From contig NZ_FODC01000003.1 of NCBI RefSeq assembly GCF_900110275.1, positions 682,001 through 746,000 on the forward strand: 64,000 bases of DNA. Reading direction: 5' to 3'. The position numbers were made by a program, and so were the translations under genes. This document shows positions 43,171-51,836 of this stretch, one piece after another (position 1 is the stretch's first letter; each line of letters starts with the position of its first letter). The DNA comes from Duganella sp. CF517. GTDB taxonomy: Bacteria; Pseudomonadota; Gammaproteobacteria; Burkholderiales; Burkholderiaceae_D. Below the pieces are notes generated by a model that made no database searches, was not told where the DNA came from, and saw only the letters and a list, made by a program, of their open reading frames with translations.

Positions 43171-44333
43171 CGGGGCACCCGCGCGTGGATCAGGATCGAT
43201 TCGACGGCCGCCACGACGCGCTCGACGTCGTCGAACGTCATCGCGTGGAACATCGGCAGGGTCACCGTCAGGCGGCCGACACGCTCGGCGACCGGGAACA
43301 TGCCCTCCGCGTAGCCGCGCGCGCGGTACAGGCTGAACAAATGGATCGGCGCGTAATGGAAGCCGGTGCCGATCCCCCGGCATGCCATCGCCTCCATGAA
43401 GCCGGCGCGCGTGCCGGGCCCGCGGTCCGGCAGGATGATCTGGAACAGGTGCCAGTTGCCGTGCTCGAAGTCGGCCAGCGGCAGGCGGGCGCCGCTGGCC
43501 GACTCGAAGCCAGCGCCGAAGCGGGCGAAATAGTGGCGCGCCAGCGCGCGCCGGTGCGCGGTGACGGCGTCGATGTTGGCGAACTGGCCCAGGCCGATCG
43601 CCGCCATGATGTCGCTCATGTTGTGCTTGCCGCCGGGGAGATCGACGTCGATGCCGTCGACGCCGCTGCGGGTGACGCCCTGCAGGCGGTACTTCGCGGC
43701 CAGCGCCGCCTCGCCGGCGTCGTTGAGCACCAGGCAACCGCCCTCGCCCGTGGTCAGGTTCTTATTGGCTTGAAAACTGAACGACACCAGATCGCCGAAC
43801 GCTCCGACGCGCCTGCCGTGCCAGCGCGAGCCGAAGGCCTGCGCCGCGTCCTCCACCACGCGCAGCCGGTGGCGCGCGGCGATGGCGTACAGGCGGTCCA
43901 TGTCCACCGGCAGCCCCGCCAAATGGACCGGGATCAGCGCGCGCGTGCGCGGCGTTATCGCCGCCTCCAGTTGGTCCAGGTCGATGTTGCGCGCGGCCGG
44001 GTCGATATCGGCGAACACCGGCGTCGCGCCGACGGCAAGGATCACATTGGCGGTGGCCGGCCAGGAGATCGGCGTGGTGACCACCTCGTCGCCGGCGCCG
44101 ACACCGGCAACGCGCAGCGCGATTTCCATGGTGCTGGTGCCGGAATTAAAAGTCAGTACCGGCCGCCCGCCGAAATAGGCGGACAGCTGTTGTTCGAAGT
44201 CGTGCACCCTGGGGCCGCTGCTGATCCAGCCGGAGCGTAGCACGTCACCGACGGCGGCGATGGTCCCCTCGTCGATGGTGGGTCGGGAAAATGGCAGGAA
44301 AGGCAGGACGGCTGCCGAAAGCGGGGCGCTCAT
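43167..44333 (-). CDS. arnB: UDP-Ara4O aminotransferase
   Basis: A 388-residue DegT/DnrJ/EryC1-type PLP enzyme making UDP-Ara4N from the 4-keto sugar. PLP lysine Lys191 (SFSFQANKNLTTGEGG), the EDAAQAFG motif and the N-terminal FLPFSRPTIDEG are typical. First structural gene of the arn operon. It has no Shine-Dalgarno sequence of its own: its ATG (44331-44333) overlaps the stop codon of an 18-codon leader ORF with a good ribosome site, so translation is probably coupled to that leader. Confidence 0.93.
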   Translation of the reverse strand: MSAPLSAAVLPFLPFSRPTIDEGTIAAVGDVLRSGWISSGPRVHDFEQQLSAYFGGRPVLTFNSGTSTMEIALRVAGVGAGDEVVTTPISWPATANVILAVGATPVFADIDPAARNIDLDQLEAAITPRTRALIPVHLAGLPVDMDRLYAIAARHRLRVVEDAAQAFGSRWHGRRVGAFGDLVSFSFQANKNLTTGEGGCLVLNDAGEAALAAKYRLQGVTRSGVDGIDVDLPGGKHNMSDIMAAIGLGQFANIDAVTAHRRALARHYFARFGAGFESASGARLPLADFEHGNWHLFQIILPDRGPGTRAGFMEAMACRGIGTGFHYAPIHLFSLYRARGYAEGMFPVAERVGRLTVTLPMFHAMTFDDVERVVAAVESILIHARVPR

Positions 44334-44386
44334 GCCGGTGTGCTGCTTAGGCGCTTGCTCGAGGTGAAACGACGCGGGAGCTGCAT
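44330..44386 (-). CDS. Leader peptide of the arn operon
   Basis: ATG at 44384-44386, GGAGA eight bases upstream, product MQLPRRFTSSKRLSSTPA, stop overlapping the arnB start by ATGA. All other short junctions of this operon also overlap by 1-4 bases, so coupling is credible. Its ribosome site and first five codons (MQLPR) match the start of mipA (31605), and the whole promoter aligns too. The peptide is short and basic (five Arg/Lys). It may set arnB translation or be a leftover of a captured mipA start. Confidence 0.55.
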   Translation of the reverse strand: MQLPRRFTSSKRLSSTPA

Positions 44387-44436
44387 GATTATTTCTCCGA
44401 GTGTTAAGGCTGGGAGCTCATAATCGGGCAACTTCA

Positions 44437-44455
44437 CTTACTGAACACTTACCGG
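44437..44455 (-). promoter_or_regulatory. GTAAG-type operator, arn operon promoter
   Basis: Read toward arn: CCGGTAAGTGTTCAGTAAG, then 11 bases, then GATTAT as -10. One base in 19 differs from the mipA copy. The remaining part of 44387-44600 holds two GCGGCCGC palindromes (44537-44559) but no gene. Confidence 0.75.
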
Positions 44456-44600
44456 GGAAAGGGATAGACGCGGGATTGACGCGGGCATGACGGACCGGCG
44501 GCTTACAATATTGTCAAGGCCGGTATGGATTGGTCGGCGGCCGCATCCGGGGCGGCCGCTCTCGGTGATCGCATACGACCATCGGTCTGCTGCGGGGAGA

Positions 44601-46829
44601 TTACGCCAGCTTGAACGGCATGTCGCGCAGCGGCTTGCCGGTCACGCGCGCCAGCGCGTTGGCAAAGGCCGGCGCCAGCGGCGGCAAGCCCGGTTCGCCG
44701 ATGCCGGTCGGCGGTTCGGCGCTCGGCACGATGTGCACGTCGACGGCCGGCATGCTGGTCATCCGGGGCACCGCGAAGTCGCCGAAATTGCTTTGCTCGA
44801 CCACGCCATCCTTGAACGTGATCGCCGCACCGGGCAGGCACATCGACAATCCCATCAGCGCCCCGCCCTGCACCTGCGCCTCGATGCTGCGCGGGTTGAC
44901 CGCCAGGTTGCAGTGCACGCCGGCGGTGACGCGGTGCAGCACCGGTTCGCCGTCCTTGACCGACGCCTCCACCACATACGCCACCACGCTGTCGAAACAC
45001 TCGTGCACCGCCACGCCCCAGGCACGGCCCGCCGCCAGGCGGCGCTTGCCGTAACCGCTCTTGTCGACCGCCAGTTGCAGCGCCGCGCGGTGGCGCACCT
45101 GCTTCGAACTGAGAAGCTTCATGCGGTAGGCCACCGGGTCCTGTTTGGTCATGCGCGCGATCTCGTCGATCAAGGTTTCCATGACGAAGGCGGTATGGTT
45201 GGAGCCGACGCTGCGCCACCACAGGACCGGCACGTTCTGTTGCGGATGATGTACGGTCAGGCGCATCGGGAATGGATACGGGTCGCGCATGCCTTCGGTG
45301 GCGGTGCCGTCGATGCCGTCCTTGACCTGGAACGGTTCGAACGGCGAGCCGGCCGTAATCGACTGGCCGACGATAGCGTGGTCCCACGCCAGCACGTTGC
45401 CGATGGCGTCGAAGCCGATGTGGGCGCGGTGCAGGTGCATCGGGCGGTAGTAGCCGCCACGGATGTCGTCCTCGCGGCTCCAAACGGTGCGGATCGGCGC
45501 CACCACGCCGGCCGCGCGGGCGGCCTTGGCGATCTGGCACGCCTCCACCACGAAATCGTTGGTGGGCACGGCGCGGCGGCCAAAACCGCCGCCGGCCACC
45601 GCCACGTTCATCTTGACCTGGTCCTGCTTGAGGCCCAGCACGCGGGCGGCGGCGATGGCGTCGAGGCCCGGCATCTGGGTGCCGGTCCACAACTCGGCGG
45701 CACCGTCGTCGAGCTTGACGGTGCAGTTCAGCGGCTCCATCGGCGCATGGGCCAGATACGGGAACACGAAGTCCGCCTTGATGCTCAGCGGCGCGCCGGC
45801 CAGCGGCGCCATGTCGGCGTCGAATTTGCGGTTGCCGGGCTGGCCGGCCAGCTCGCGGTACCGGGCGAGCTGCTGTTCGCTGTCGACCTTTTCGACGTCG
45901 TCGGTGTTCCACTCCAGTTTCAGGGCGTCGCGCCCGCGCTTGGCGTTCCAGTAGCCGTCGGCCACCACGGCCACGCCTTCCGCGCCACGGTCGAGCGGCA
46001 CGCGCAGCACGGCGCGCACGCCCTTGATGGCCCGGGCCGCGCCCTCGTCGACCGACTTGAGGCGGGCGCCGAACACCGGTGGGCGCGCGACCAGCGCCGT
46101 CAACTGGCCTTCCAGACGTGTATCGATGCCGAACGCCTGCTTGCCGCTGCTCTTGGCCTTGGCGTCGATGCGGCCGGTGGCGCGGCCGATGATGCGGAAT
46201 TCCTTGGGATCTTTCAGCGCCACCTTTTGCGGCACCGGCAGCGCGGCGGCGGCCTGCGCCAGTTCGCCATAACCAACTTGGCGTCCGCCCGGCCCCAGCA
46301 CCTTGCCGGCGCGGGTTTGCAAGGTCGACACATCGACGTTCCAGCGTTGCGCGGCGGCCGTCAGCAGCATGGCGCGGGCGCGCGCGCCCAGCTCGCGGTA
46401 TTGTGTGTAGCTGTGCTTGATCGCGCCGGAGCCGCCGGTCATGTGCATGCCGAACACCGGATCGATATACGCCGGGTCGTCGCTGCCCATCCTGGCGGTG
46501 ACAAGCGCCCAGTCGGCGTCGAGTTCCTCGGCCAGGATCATCGGCAGCCCGGTCTGCACGCCCTGGCCGAATTCGAGCCGGTTGATGGTCACCGTCACAA
46601 CGCCGTCGGGCGCGATCTGGACGAACGCCAGCGGCTGTTCGGTCGGCTTCAGGCCGTTGGCCTGCTGCGCCGGCGCCATGCCCGGAAACGTGCCCAGCGC
46701 CAGGCCGGACAGGCCCATCACTTTGAGGAAGGCGCGGCGTGGCGGGCTGGCGCTCGCCGTGCCCTGGTCGCGCACGATCATGTTTTGCAGCGCGCGCGGC
46801 AATTCCTTGGGATTGAAGTTGGTCAGCAT
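44601..46829 (-). CDS. Molybdopterin-dependent oxidoreductase large subunit (isoquinoline 1-oxidoreductase beta type)
   Basis: A 742-residue xanthine-oxidase-family large subunit. A twin-arginine signal (PRRAFLKVMGLSGLALGTFPG, about 30-50) indicates periplasmic export after cofactor loading, which is typical of the IorB/aldehyde dehydrogenase group. Moco-site motifs are FGQGVQTGLPM, AGGGFGRRAV and the catalytic Glu in TGIGEPGLPPLAPA near the C-terminus. It hydroxylates N-heterocycles or oxidises aldehydes. It follows the [2Fe-2S] subunit gene by ten bases; AAAGGAA precedes the ATG. No cytochrome subunit is adjacent, so the electron acceptor is unknown. Confidence 0.9.
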   Translation of the reverse strand: MLTNFNPKELPRALQNMIVRDQGTASASPPRRAFLKVMGLSGLALGTFPGMAPAQQANGLKPTEQPLAFVQIAPDGVVTVTINRLEFGQGVQTGLPMILAEELDADWALVTARMGSDDPAYIDPVFGMHMTGGSGAIKHSYTQYRELGARARAMLLTAAAQRWNVDVSTLQTRAGKVLGPGGRQVGYGELAQAAAALPVPQKVALKDPKEFRIIGRATGRIDAKAKSSGKQAFGIDTRLEGQLTALVARPPVFGARLKSVDEGAARAIKGVRAVLRVPLDRGAEGVAVVADGYWNAKRGRDALKLEWNTDDVEKVDSEQQLARYRELAGQPGNRKFDADMAPLAGAPLSIKADFVFPYLAHAPMEPLNCTVKLDDGAAELWTGTQMPGLDAIAAARVLGLKQDQVKMNVAVAGGGFGRRAVPTNDFVVEACQIAKAARAAGVVAPIRTVWSREDDIRGGYYRPMHLHRAHIGFDAIGNVLAWDHAIVGQSITAGSPFEPFQVKDGIDGTATEGMRDPYPFPMRLTVHHPQQNVPVLWWRSVGSNHTAFVMETLIDEIARMTKQDPVAYRMKLLSSKQVRHRAALQLAVDKSGYGKRRLAAGRAWGVAVHECFDSVVAYVVEASVKDGEPVLHRVTAGVHCNLAVNPRSIEAQVQGGALMGLSMCLPGAAITFKDGVVEQSNFGDFAVPRMTSMPAVDVHIVPSAEPPTGIGEPGLPPLAPAFANALARVTGKPLRDMPFKLA

Positions 46830-46839
46830 GTCGGTTCCT

Positions 46840-47313
46840 TTAAGCGAGAGTGCGGGCGGCGTCGGCGACGGCGGCGCGGATGCGGGCGTAGGTGCCGCAA
46901 CGGCAAATATTGCCCGTCATGGCGGACTCGATCTCGGCGACGGTCGGCTGTTTGCCGCGTGGCAGCGTTTTAAGGAAGGCGATCGCGCTCATGATCTGGC
47001 CGCTTTGGCAGTATCCACATTGGGCCACGTCGTGCTTGACCCAGGCCGCGTGCACGGCCTTGCCGACGCGGTCGGCGCCGCCGGTGGCCGCTTCGATGGT
47101 GGTGATCGTCTTGCCTTCGGCGGCGGAGACCGGCGTGACGCACGAGCGGATCGCCTGGCCGTCGAGGTGCACGGTGCAGGCGCCGCACAGCGCGGCGCCG
47201 CAGCCGAACTTGGTGCCCGTCAGCCCGAGCGTGTCACGCAGCGCCCACAGGATGGGCGTATCGGCGTCGACATCGATGGCGCGCGGGCTGCCGTTGACAA
47301 TGAGTGTGGTCAT
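46840..47313 (-). CDS. [2Fe-2S] small subunit of molybdenum oxidoreductase (isoquinoline 1-oxidoreductase alpha type)
   Basis: A 157-residue electron-transfer subunit carrying two [2Fe-2S] clusters: plant-type CGAALCGACTVH...SC (N-terminal half) and CGYCQSGQI...CRCGTYARI (C-terminal half). It has no signal of its own and would be exported bound to the Tat-bearing large subunit. GGAGA precedes the ATG. First gene of the two-gene operon; the upstream Crp/Fnr gene may regulate it. Confidence 0.92.
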   Translation of the reverse strand: MTTLIVNGSPRAIDVDADTPILWALRDTLGLTGTKFGCGAALCGACTVHLDGQAIRSCVTPVSAAEGKTITTIEAATGGADRVGKAVHAAWVKHDVAQCGYCQSGQIMSAIAFLKTLPRGKQPTVAEIESAMTGNICRCGTYARIRAAVADAARTLA

Positions 47314-47401
47314 GGTAAGCGTATCTCCAGTGAAATTTTATCCACTGAAGTATCGCTCCGGCCGTGCTGAAACCGGTTGCCGAATCCGACCGATATCTTG
47401 C

Positions 47402-48106
47402 CTAAACCGATGGCTTTCCATCCGCCTCGGAGGCGAAGGCGCGCAGTGCCGCGATGTCGAGTATCCGGATCGAGCCGTAGCTGGCCTGCAGCAGCCGCGC
47501 GTCCTCCAGCCGGCGCAGCGCGCGGTTCACAAGCTGGCGCGATACCCCGGCCAGCAAAGCGATTTCTTCCTGCGAAATCCGCAGCATCGCCGCCGTGCCC
47601 GGATACAGCTCGGCGTTGAACAACTCGGCCAGGCAGTGCGCAACGTGCCGTTCCGGCCCGGAGGAGCGGAAATGCTCCACGCGAATGACAAACTGCGCCA
47701 GCCGGGCGTTCAACTGCTCGATCAGAAACCGGTTGAACGGCAGGCTGCATCCCAGCAGCCAGTGGAAGGTCGCGGCTGGCACTTGGGCAAGATGGCTCGC
47801 GCGCAGCGCCACCACATCGTAAGGACGATTCTCGTTTTTCAACACCGAGCCTTCGCCGAACCAGCCGCCCGTGGGGATGCCGATCAACGAAGTCGGTCGT
47901 CCATCGCGCGTGACATTGGAGACCTTGACCAGCCCTTCGACCACGCCATACCAATATTCGGCGCGCACGCCGCGATGGCACACCGTCTGTCCGCCCTCGG
48001 CCATCAACTCCGACGTATCACCGAGTACCCGCCGCAACTGCTCCGCATTCAAGTTACGGCCCCACAAGGAAGATGCGATGAATTCTTCGATCTGCTCACT
48101 CGCCAT
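47402..48106 (-). CDS. Crp/Fnr-family transcriptional regulator
   Basis: A 234-residue regulator: cyclic-nucleotide-binding-like beta roll (about 25-130, GIPTGGWFGEGSVL) and C-terminal winged helix (RISQEEIALLAGVSRQLVNRALRRLEDARLL, split at the recognition helix SRQLVNRAL). No Fnr-type Cys cluster is seen, and the PTGGWFGE loop is of the sort found in Crp-like proteins without a defined ligand. It lies 88 bases upstream of the molybdoenzyme genes on the same strand, so it may be co-transcribed with them. Confidence 0.85.
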   Translation of the reverse strand: MASEQIEEFIASSLWGRNLNAEQLRRVLGDTSELMAEGGQTVCHRGVRAEYWYGVVEGLVKVSNVTRDGRPTSLIGIPTGGWFGEGSVLKNENRPYDVVALRASHLAQVPAATFHWLLGCSLPFNRFLIEQLNARLAQFVIRVEHFRSSGPERHVAHCLAELFNAELYPGTAAMLRISQEEIALLAGVSRQLVNRALRRLEDARLLQASYGSIRILDIAALRAFASEADGKPSV

Positions 48107-48165
48107 TGTCTACAATTCACGGTTGCTGTTCGTGACGCCTACAATGGTAGTTCTACGCTTCGCTG

Positions 48166-49845
48166 TCAAGCGCTAAGCCCGAGGTCACCGGTGATCTGTT
48201 CGCGCAGCACGAACTTTTGAATCTTTCCAGTCACCGTCATCGGGAAGGCGTCGACGAACACGACGTAGCGCGGCACCTTGTAGTAGGCGATCTCCCCCTG
48301 GCAGAAGGCGCGGATCTCGTCGGCGTCGGCCTGCATGCCCGGCCGCAGGATGACGCAGGCGCACAGCTCCTCGCCGTATTTCTTGTCCGGCACGCCGACG
48401 CATTGCACGTCCTGGATCTTCGGGTGCCGGTACAGGAATTCCTCGACCTCGCGCGGATAGATGTTCTCGCCGCCACGGATGACCATGTCCTTGGAGCGGC
48501 CGACGATGGTGGCATAGCCTTGCTCGTCGATGACGGCCAGGTCGCCGGTATGCATCCAGCGCGCCGCGTCGATGGTTTCTCGGGTCTTCGCGTCGTCGCC
48601 CCAGTAACCGAGCATGACCGAGTAGCCGCGCGTGAGCAGCTCGCCCTTGACGCCGCGCGGCACGATGCGCCCGGAACCGTCGACGATCTTGACCTCCAGG
48701 TGCGGGTGCACGCGACCGATGGTGGCCACGCGCAGCGCGACCGGGTCGTCGGTCGAGCTTTGGAAGCTGACCGGCGACGTCTCCGTCATGCCGTAGGCGA
48801 TGGTGATCTCGTTCATGTGCATCGTGCCGATGACGCGGTTCATCACCTCGGTTGGGCAAGGCGAGCCGGCCATGATGCCGGTGCGCAGGGTCGACAGGTC
48901 ATAGTTGCCGAACTCCGGATGATCGAGGATGGCGATGAACATCGTCGGCACGCCGTGCAAGGCGGTGCAGCGTTCGGCCTGCACCGTCTCTAGCACTGCC
49001 TTGGGTTCGAAGCCCTCGCCGGGGAACACCATGGCGGCGCCGTGCGTGACGCAGGCCAGGTTGCCCAGCACCATGCCGAAGCAGTGGTACAGCGGCACCG
49101 GAATGCATAGCCGGTCGTCGGCGCCCAGGCGCATCGCTTCGCCGATGAAGAAGCCGTTGTTGAGGATGTTGTGGTGGGTCAGTGTCGCGCCCTTGGGCGC
49201 GCCCGTGGTGCCGGAGGTGAACTGGATGTTGACCGGGTCGTCGAACTGCAACCCGTCTTCCACCTGCGCCAGCTGCGCGAGCTGTTCGTCCGTCGGCGGC
49301 GCCAGCAATTCGCTGAAGTTGAACATGCCGTCGGTGCGCTCGTCGCCGAGCCGGATCACGTGGCGCAGATGCGGCAGCCGGTCCGATTGCAGCGCGCCGG
49401 GCTTGGCGTGGTGGATGGCCGGTACGACGTCGCGCACGATGGCGATGTAGTCGCTGGACTTGAACGCCGGCGCCAGGATCAGCGCGCTGCATTGCACCTT
49501 GTCGAGCACATACTCGAGCTCCGAACGCCGATACGATGGGTTGATGTTCACCATGATCAGGCCGGCACGGGCGGTGGCGAACTGCACCAGCACCCACTCG
49601 GCGCAGTTCTGCGACCAGATGCCGACCCGGTCGCCCGGCCGCAGGCCGAGCCTGAGCAGGCCGGCGGCGACGCGGGTCACCCGTTCGTCGAACTCGCGGT
49701 AGGTCCAGCGGACGTTTTGATGCGGCACCACCACGGCGTCGCTGTCGCCGTGGCGGGCGGCGACCGAGGCCAGATAGGGGCCGATCGTCACGCCGATCAG
49801 CGGCACGTCGTGCGCGCCGTGAACGTAGCTCAAATTTTTCTGCAT
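48166..49845 (-). CDS. AMP-binding acyl-CoA synthetase
   Basis: A 559-residue acyl-adenylating enzyme of the fatty-acyl-CoA ligase group. P-loop-like [18 protein letters not shown], the adenylate motif [15 protein letters not shown], the hinge [24 protein letters not shown] and the C-terminal catalytic Lys in [15 protein letters not shown] are all intact. Close to medium-chain/branched acyl ligases; the chain length cannot be read. AAGGAG precedes the ATG. It follows the binding-protein gene by 25 bases, so both probably serve uptake and activation of branched-chain or acyl substrates. Confidence 0.9.
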   Translation of the reverse strand: MQKNLSYVHGAHDVPLIGVTIGPYLASVAARHGDSDAVVVPHQNVRWTYREFDERVTRVAAGLLRLGLRPGDRVGIWSQNCAEWVLVQFATARAGLIMVNINPSYRRSELEYVLDKVQCSALILAPAFKSSDYIAIVRDVVPAIHHAKPGALQSDRLPHLRHVIRLGDERTDGMFNFSELLAPPTDEQLAQLAQVEDGLQFDDPVNIQFTSGTTGAPKGATLTHHNILNNGFFIGEAMRLGADDRLCIPVPLYHCFGMVLGNLACVTHGAAMVFPGEGFEPKAVLETVQAERCTALHGVPTMFIAILDHPEFGNYDLSTLRTGIMAGSPCPTEVMNRVIGTMHMNEITIAYGMTETSPVSFQSSTDDPVALRVATIGRVHPHLEVKIVDGSGRIVPRGVKGELLTRGYSVMLGYWGDDAKTRETIDAARWMHTGDLAVIDEQGYATIVGRSKDMVIRGGENIYPREVEEFLYRHPKIQDVQCVGVPDKKYGEELCACVILRPGMQADADEIRAFCQGEIAYYKVPRYVVFVDAFPMTVTGKIQKFVLREQITGDLGLSA

Positions 49846-49870
49846 ACAGATCTCCTTGGGGACCCGCCCC

Positions 49871-51079
49871 TTATTTTTTGATCAACGGGCAGCCCGACTG
49901 TGCCAACGGCCGGAACGCCTCGTTGCCGGGGATGACGTCGACCACCTTGTAATAATCCCAGGGCGATTTCGACTCGGCCGGCTTCTTCACCTGTAACAGT
50001 AGCATGTCGTGCACCATTCGGCCGTCCGCACGCAAGGTGCCCTTGGGGATGACGACGTCGTTGACCGGCAGCTCGCGCATCTTCTTCATGACGGCGGCGG
50101 TGTCGTCGGTGCCTGCCGCCTTGACCGCCTTCAGGTAGTGCGTCACGGCCGAATACATGCCGGCCTGCGCCATCGTCGGCATTTTCTTCTGGATCGCGAA
50201 GAAACGCCTGGACCAGGCGCGCGTGTCGTCGTTGTAGTCCCAGTAGTAGCCTTCGGTCAGGTACATGTCCTGCGCGTATTTGAGGCCGATGGCGTGGACG
50301 TCGCTGATGAACATCAGCAGCGGCGCCACCACCATGCCCTTGGCGGCGATGCCGAACTCGCCGGCCTGCTTGACGGCGTTGACGGCGTCGCCGCCGGCGT
50401 TGGCCAGGCCGATGACCTTGGCCTTCGAGGCCTGCGCCTGCATCAGGTACGACGAGAAATCGTTGCTGTTCAACGGGTGCCTGGCCGCGCCGAGCACCTT
50501 GCCGCCGCCGGCCGTGACCACGTCGGACACGTCCTTCTCCAGCGACTTGCCGAACGCGTAATCGGCGGTAAGGAAATACCAGCTATCGCCGCCGCGCTTG
50601 AGGAGTGCCTTGCCGGTGCCGACCGAGCTGGAATAGGTGTCGTACATCCAATGCACGCTGGTGCTGGTGCATTTTTCATTGGAGATGACGCTGGAGGCCG
50701 AACCGACCACGATGGCCAGCTTGTTCTTTTGCTGGGCGATGTCCATCACGGCCAGCGCGGCGTTGGTTGGCACCAGGTCCATCAGCACATCGACGTTTTG
50801 CTGGTCGATCCACTCGCGCGCCTTGTTGGCGGCGACGTCGGCCTTGTTGTGGCTGTCGCCCGAGATCAGCTCGATCGGCTTGCCGAGCACGGTTTTGCCG
50901 AAGTCCTCGATCGCCATGCGGGCGGCGACGATCGAGCCCTGCCCCGACAGGTCCGAGTACAGGCCCGACAGATCGGTGAGCACGCCGATTTTCACGGTGT
51001 TGTTGCTGACCTGGGCGCCGGCGCCGGCGGTGACGGCGGTCAGCATGGCGGCGGCCAGCGACATTTGCGTAAGCTTCAT
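49871..51079 (-). CDS. ABC transporter substrate-binding protein (branched-chain amino acid type)
   Basis: A 402-residue periplasmic receptor. Signal peptide 1-22 (...GAGAQ), then [23 protein letters not shown], the start of a peripla_BP_6 domain; [19 protein letters not shown] and [11 protein letters not shown] segments follow. CGGAGA precedes the ATG. No permease or ATPase is adjacent. The co-transcribed acyl-CoA synthetase suggests an acyl or aromatic acid rather than an amino acid. A 16-bp palindrome sits 33 bases upstream of the start codon. Confidence 0.88.
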   Translation of the reverse strand: MKLTQMSLAAAMLTAVTAGAGAQVSNNTVKIGVLTDLSGLYSDLSGQGSIVAARMAIEDFGKTVLGKPIELISGDSHNKADVAANKAREWIDQQNVDVLMDLVPTNAALAVMDIAQQKNKLAIVVGSASSVISNEKCTSTSVHWMYDTYSSSVGTGKALLKRGGDSWYFLTADYAFGKSLEKDVSDVVTAGGGKVLGAARHPLNSNDFSSYLMQAQASKAKVIGLANAGGDAVNAVKQAGEFGIAAKGMVVAPLLMFISDVHAIGLKYAQDMYLTEGYYWDYNDDTRAWSRRFFAIQKKMPTMAQAGMYSAVTHYLKAVKAAGTDDTAAVMKKMRELPVNDVVIPKGTLRADGRMVHDMLLLQVKKPAESKSPWDYYKVVDVIPGNEAFRPLAQSGCPLIKK

Positions 51080-51112
51080 GGTTTGTCTCCGTTATATTTT
51101 CTATTTTTTACG

Positions 51113-51128
51113 CTTACGTAAACGTAAG
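51113..51128. promoter_or_regulatory. Palindromic operator CTTACGTAAACGTAAG
   Basis: A 7-2-7 perfect palindrome in the promoter region of the binding-protein/acyl-CoA synthetase operon. From memory it resembles operators of regulators of branched-chain and fatty acid catabolism (LiuR-like, TTACGTnnACGTAA); this is not verified. Confidence 0.5.
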
Positions 51129-51157
51129 TCGACAATCAGCGTAGCACCGATGGTTTT

Positions 51158-51195
51158 GCCCAATTGTCCGTGCCGCGACAATTGGGCGGGTTTTT
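51158..51195 (+). terminator. Rho-independent terminator on the + strand
   Basis: GCCCAATTGTC, an 8-base loop, GACAATTGGGC, then GGGTTTTTG. A textbook terminator, but no gene on this strand ends here: upstream lies a divergent promoter. It may end a small RNA or attenuate the leader of the Cache gene. The rest of 51196-51363 shows nothing else clear. Confidence 0.7.
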
Positions 51196-51363
51196 GTGAG
51201 TTGTTTTAGTGCAACGTTTTGACGTTCCCGGCGCTAATTGTCGATGCCGTTACGTTTCGGCGCCGATCGCCGGACTACGATTAGGTACTCGCTGAAGAAC
51301 GCGCAGAAAGCCGTTGCCTTGCGGGGCGCCAAGAACACAAGACCAATTTTCAAGGAGACCAGA

Positions 51364-51828
51364 ATGAAACAACTGCTGAAATCGATGTCCGTCGCGGCCT
51401 GCGTACTGGCGCTGCATATTCCGGTGTTGGCGGCCGACGACCGCGGCACCGCCGCCGAGGCCACCGCGCTGGTCCAGCGCGCCGCCGAGTATCTGAAGGC
51501 GAACGGTCCGGCCAAATCCTACGCCGCGTTCAACGACGCGGCCGGCCAGTTCAAGGACCGCGACCTGTACGTGTTCGTCATGGATCTGAACGGCAAGATG
51601 CTCGCGCACGGCGCCAACGCCAAACTGATCGGCAAGGACTTGACCAACCTGAAGGATTCCGACGACAAGCTCTTCATCAAGACGATGCTCGACGTCGCCA
51701 AGGCCAAGGGCAAAGGCTGGGTCGACTACAAATGGCCGCACCCGGTCACCAAGGCGATCGAACCGAAATCGACCTACGTCGAGAAGGTCGACGACCTGGT
51801 CATCGGTTGCGGCATCTACAAGCAATAA
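51364..51828 (+). CDS. Exported single-Cache domain protein
   Basis: A 154-residue protein with a signal peptide (1-23, ...IPVLAA) followed by one single-Cache domain (about 30-152): YVFVMDLNGKMLAHG, then DLTNLKDSDDKLFIKTML and WVDYKWPHPVTKAIEPKSTYVEK. No membrane anchor or output domain, so it is a free periplasmic ligand-binding protein, probably presenting a small molecule to a membrane sensor. AAGGAG precedes the ATG. Confidence 0.85.
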   Translation: MKQLLKSMSVAACVLALHIPVLAADDRGTAAEATALVQRAAEYLKANGPAKSYAAFNDAAGQFKDRDLYVFVMDLNGKMLAHGANAKLIGKDLTNLKDSDDKLFIKTMLDVAKAKGKGWVDYKWPHPVTKAIEPKSTYVEKVDDLVIGCGIYKQ

Positions 51829-51836
51829 CGCGGGCG

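Noticed and set aside
44537..44559. GCGGCCGC pair as terminator of the molybdoenzyme operon
   Set aside because: Two self-complementary octamers in GC-rich DNA without a T run; chance is plausible.
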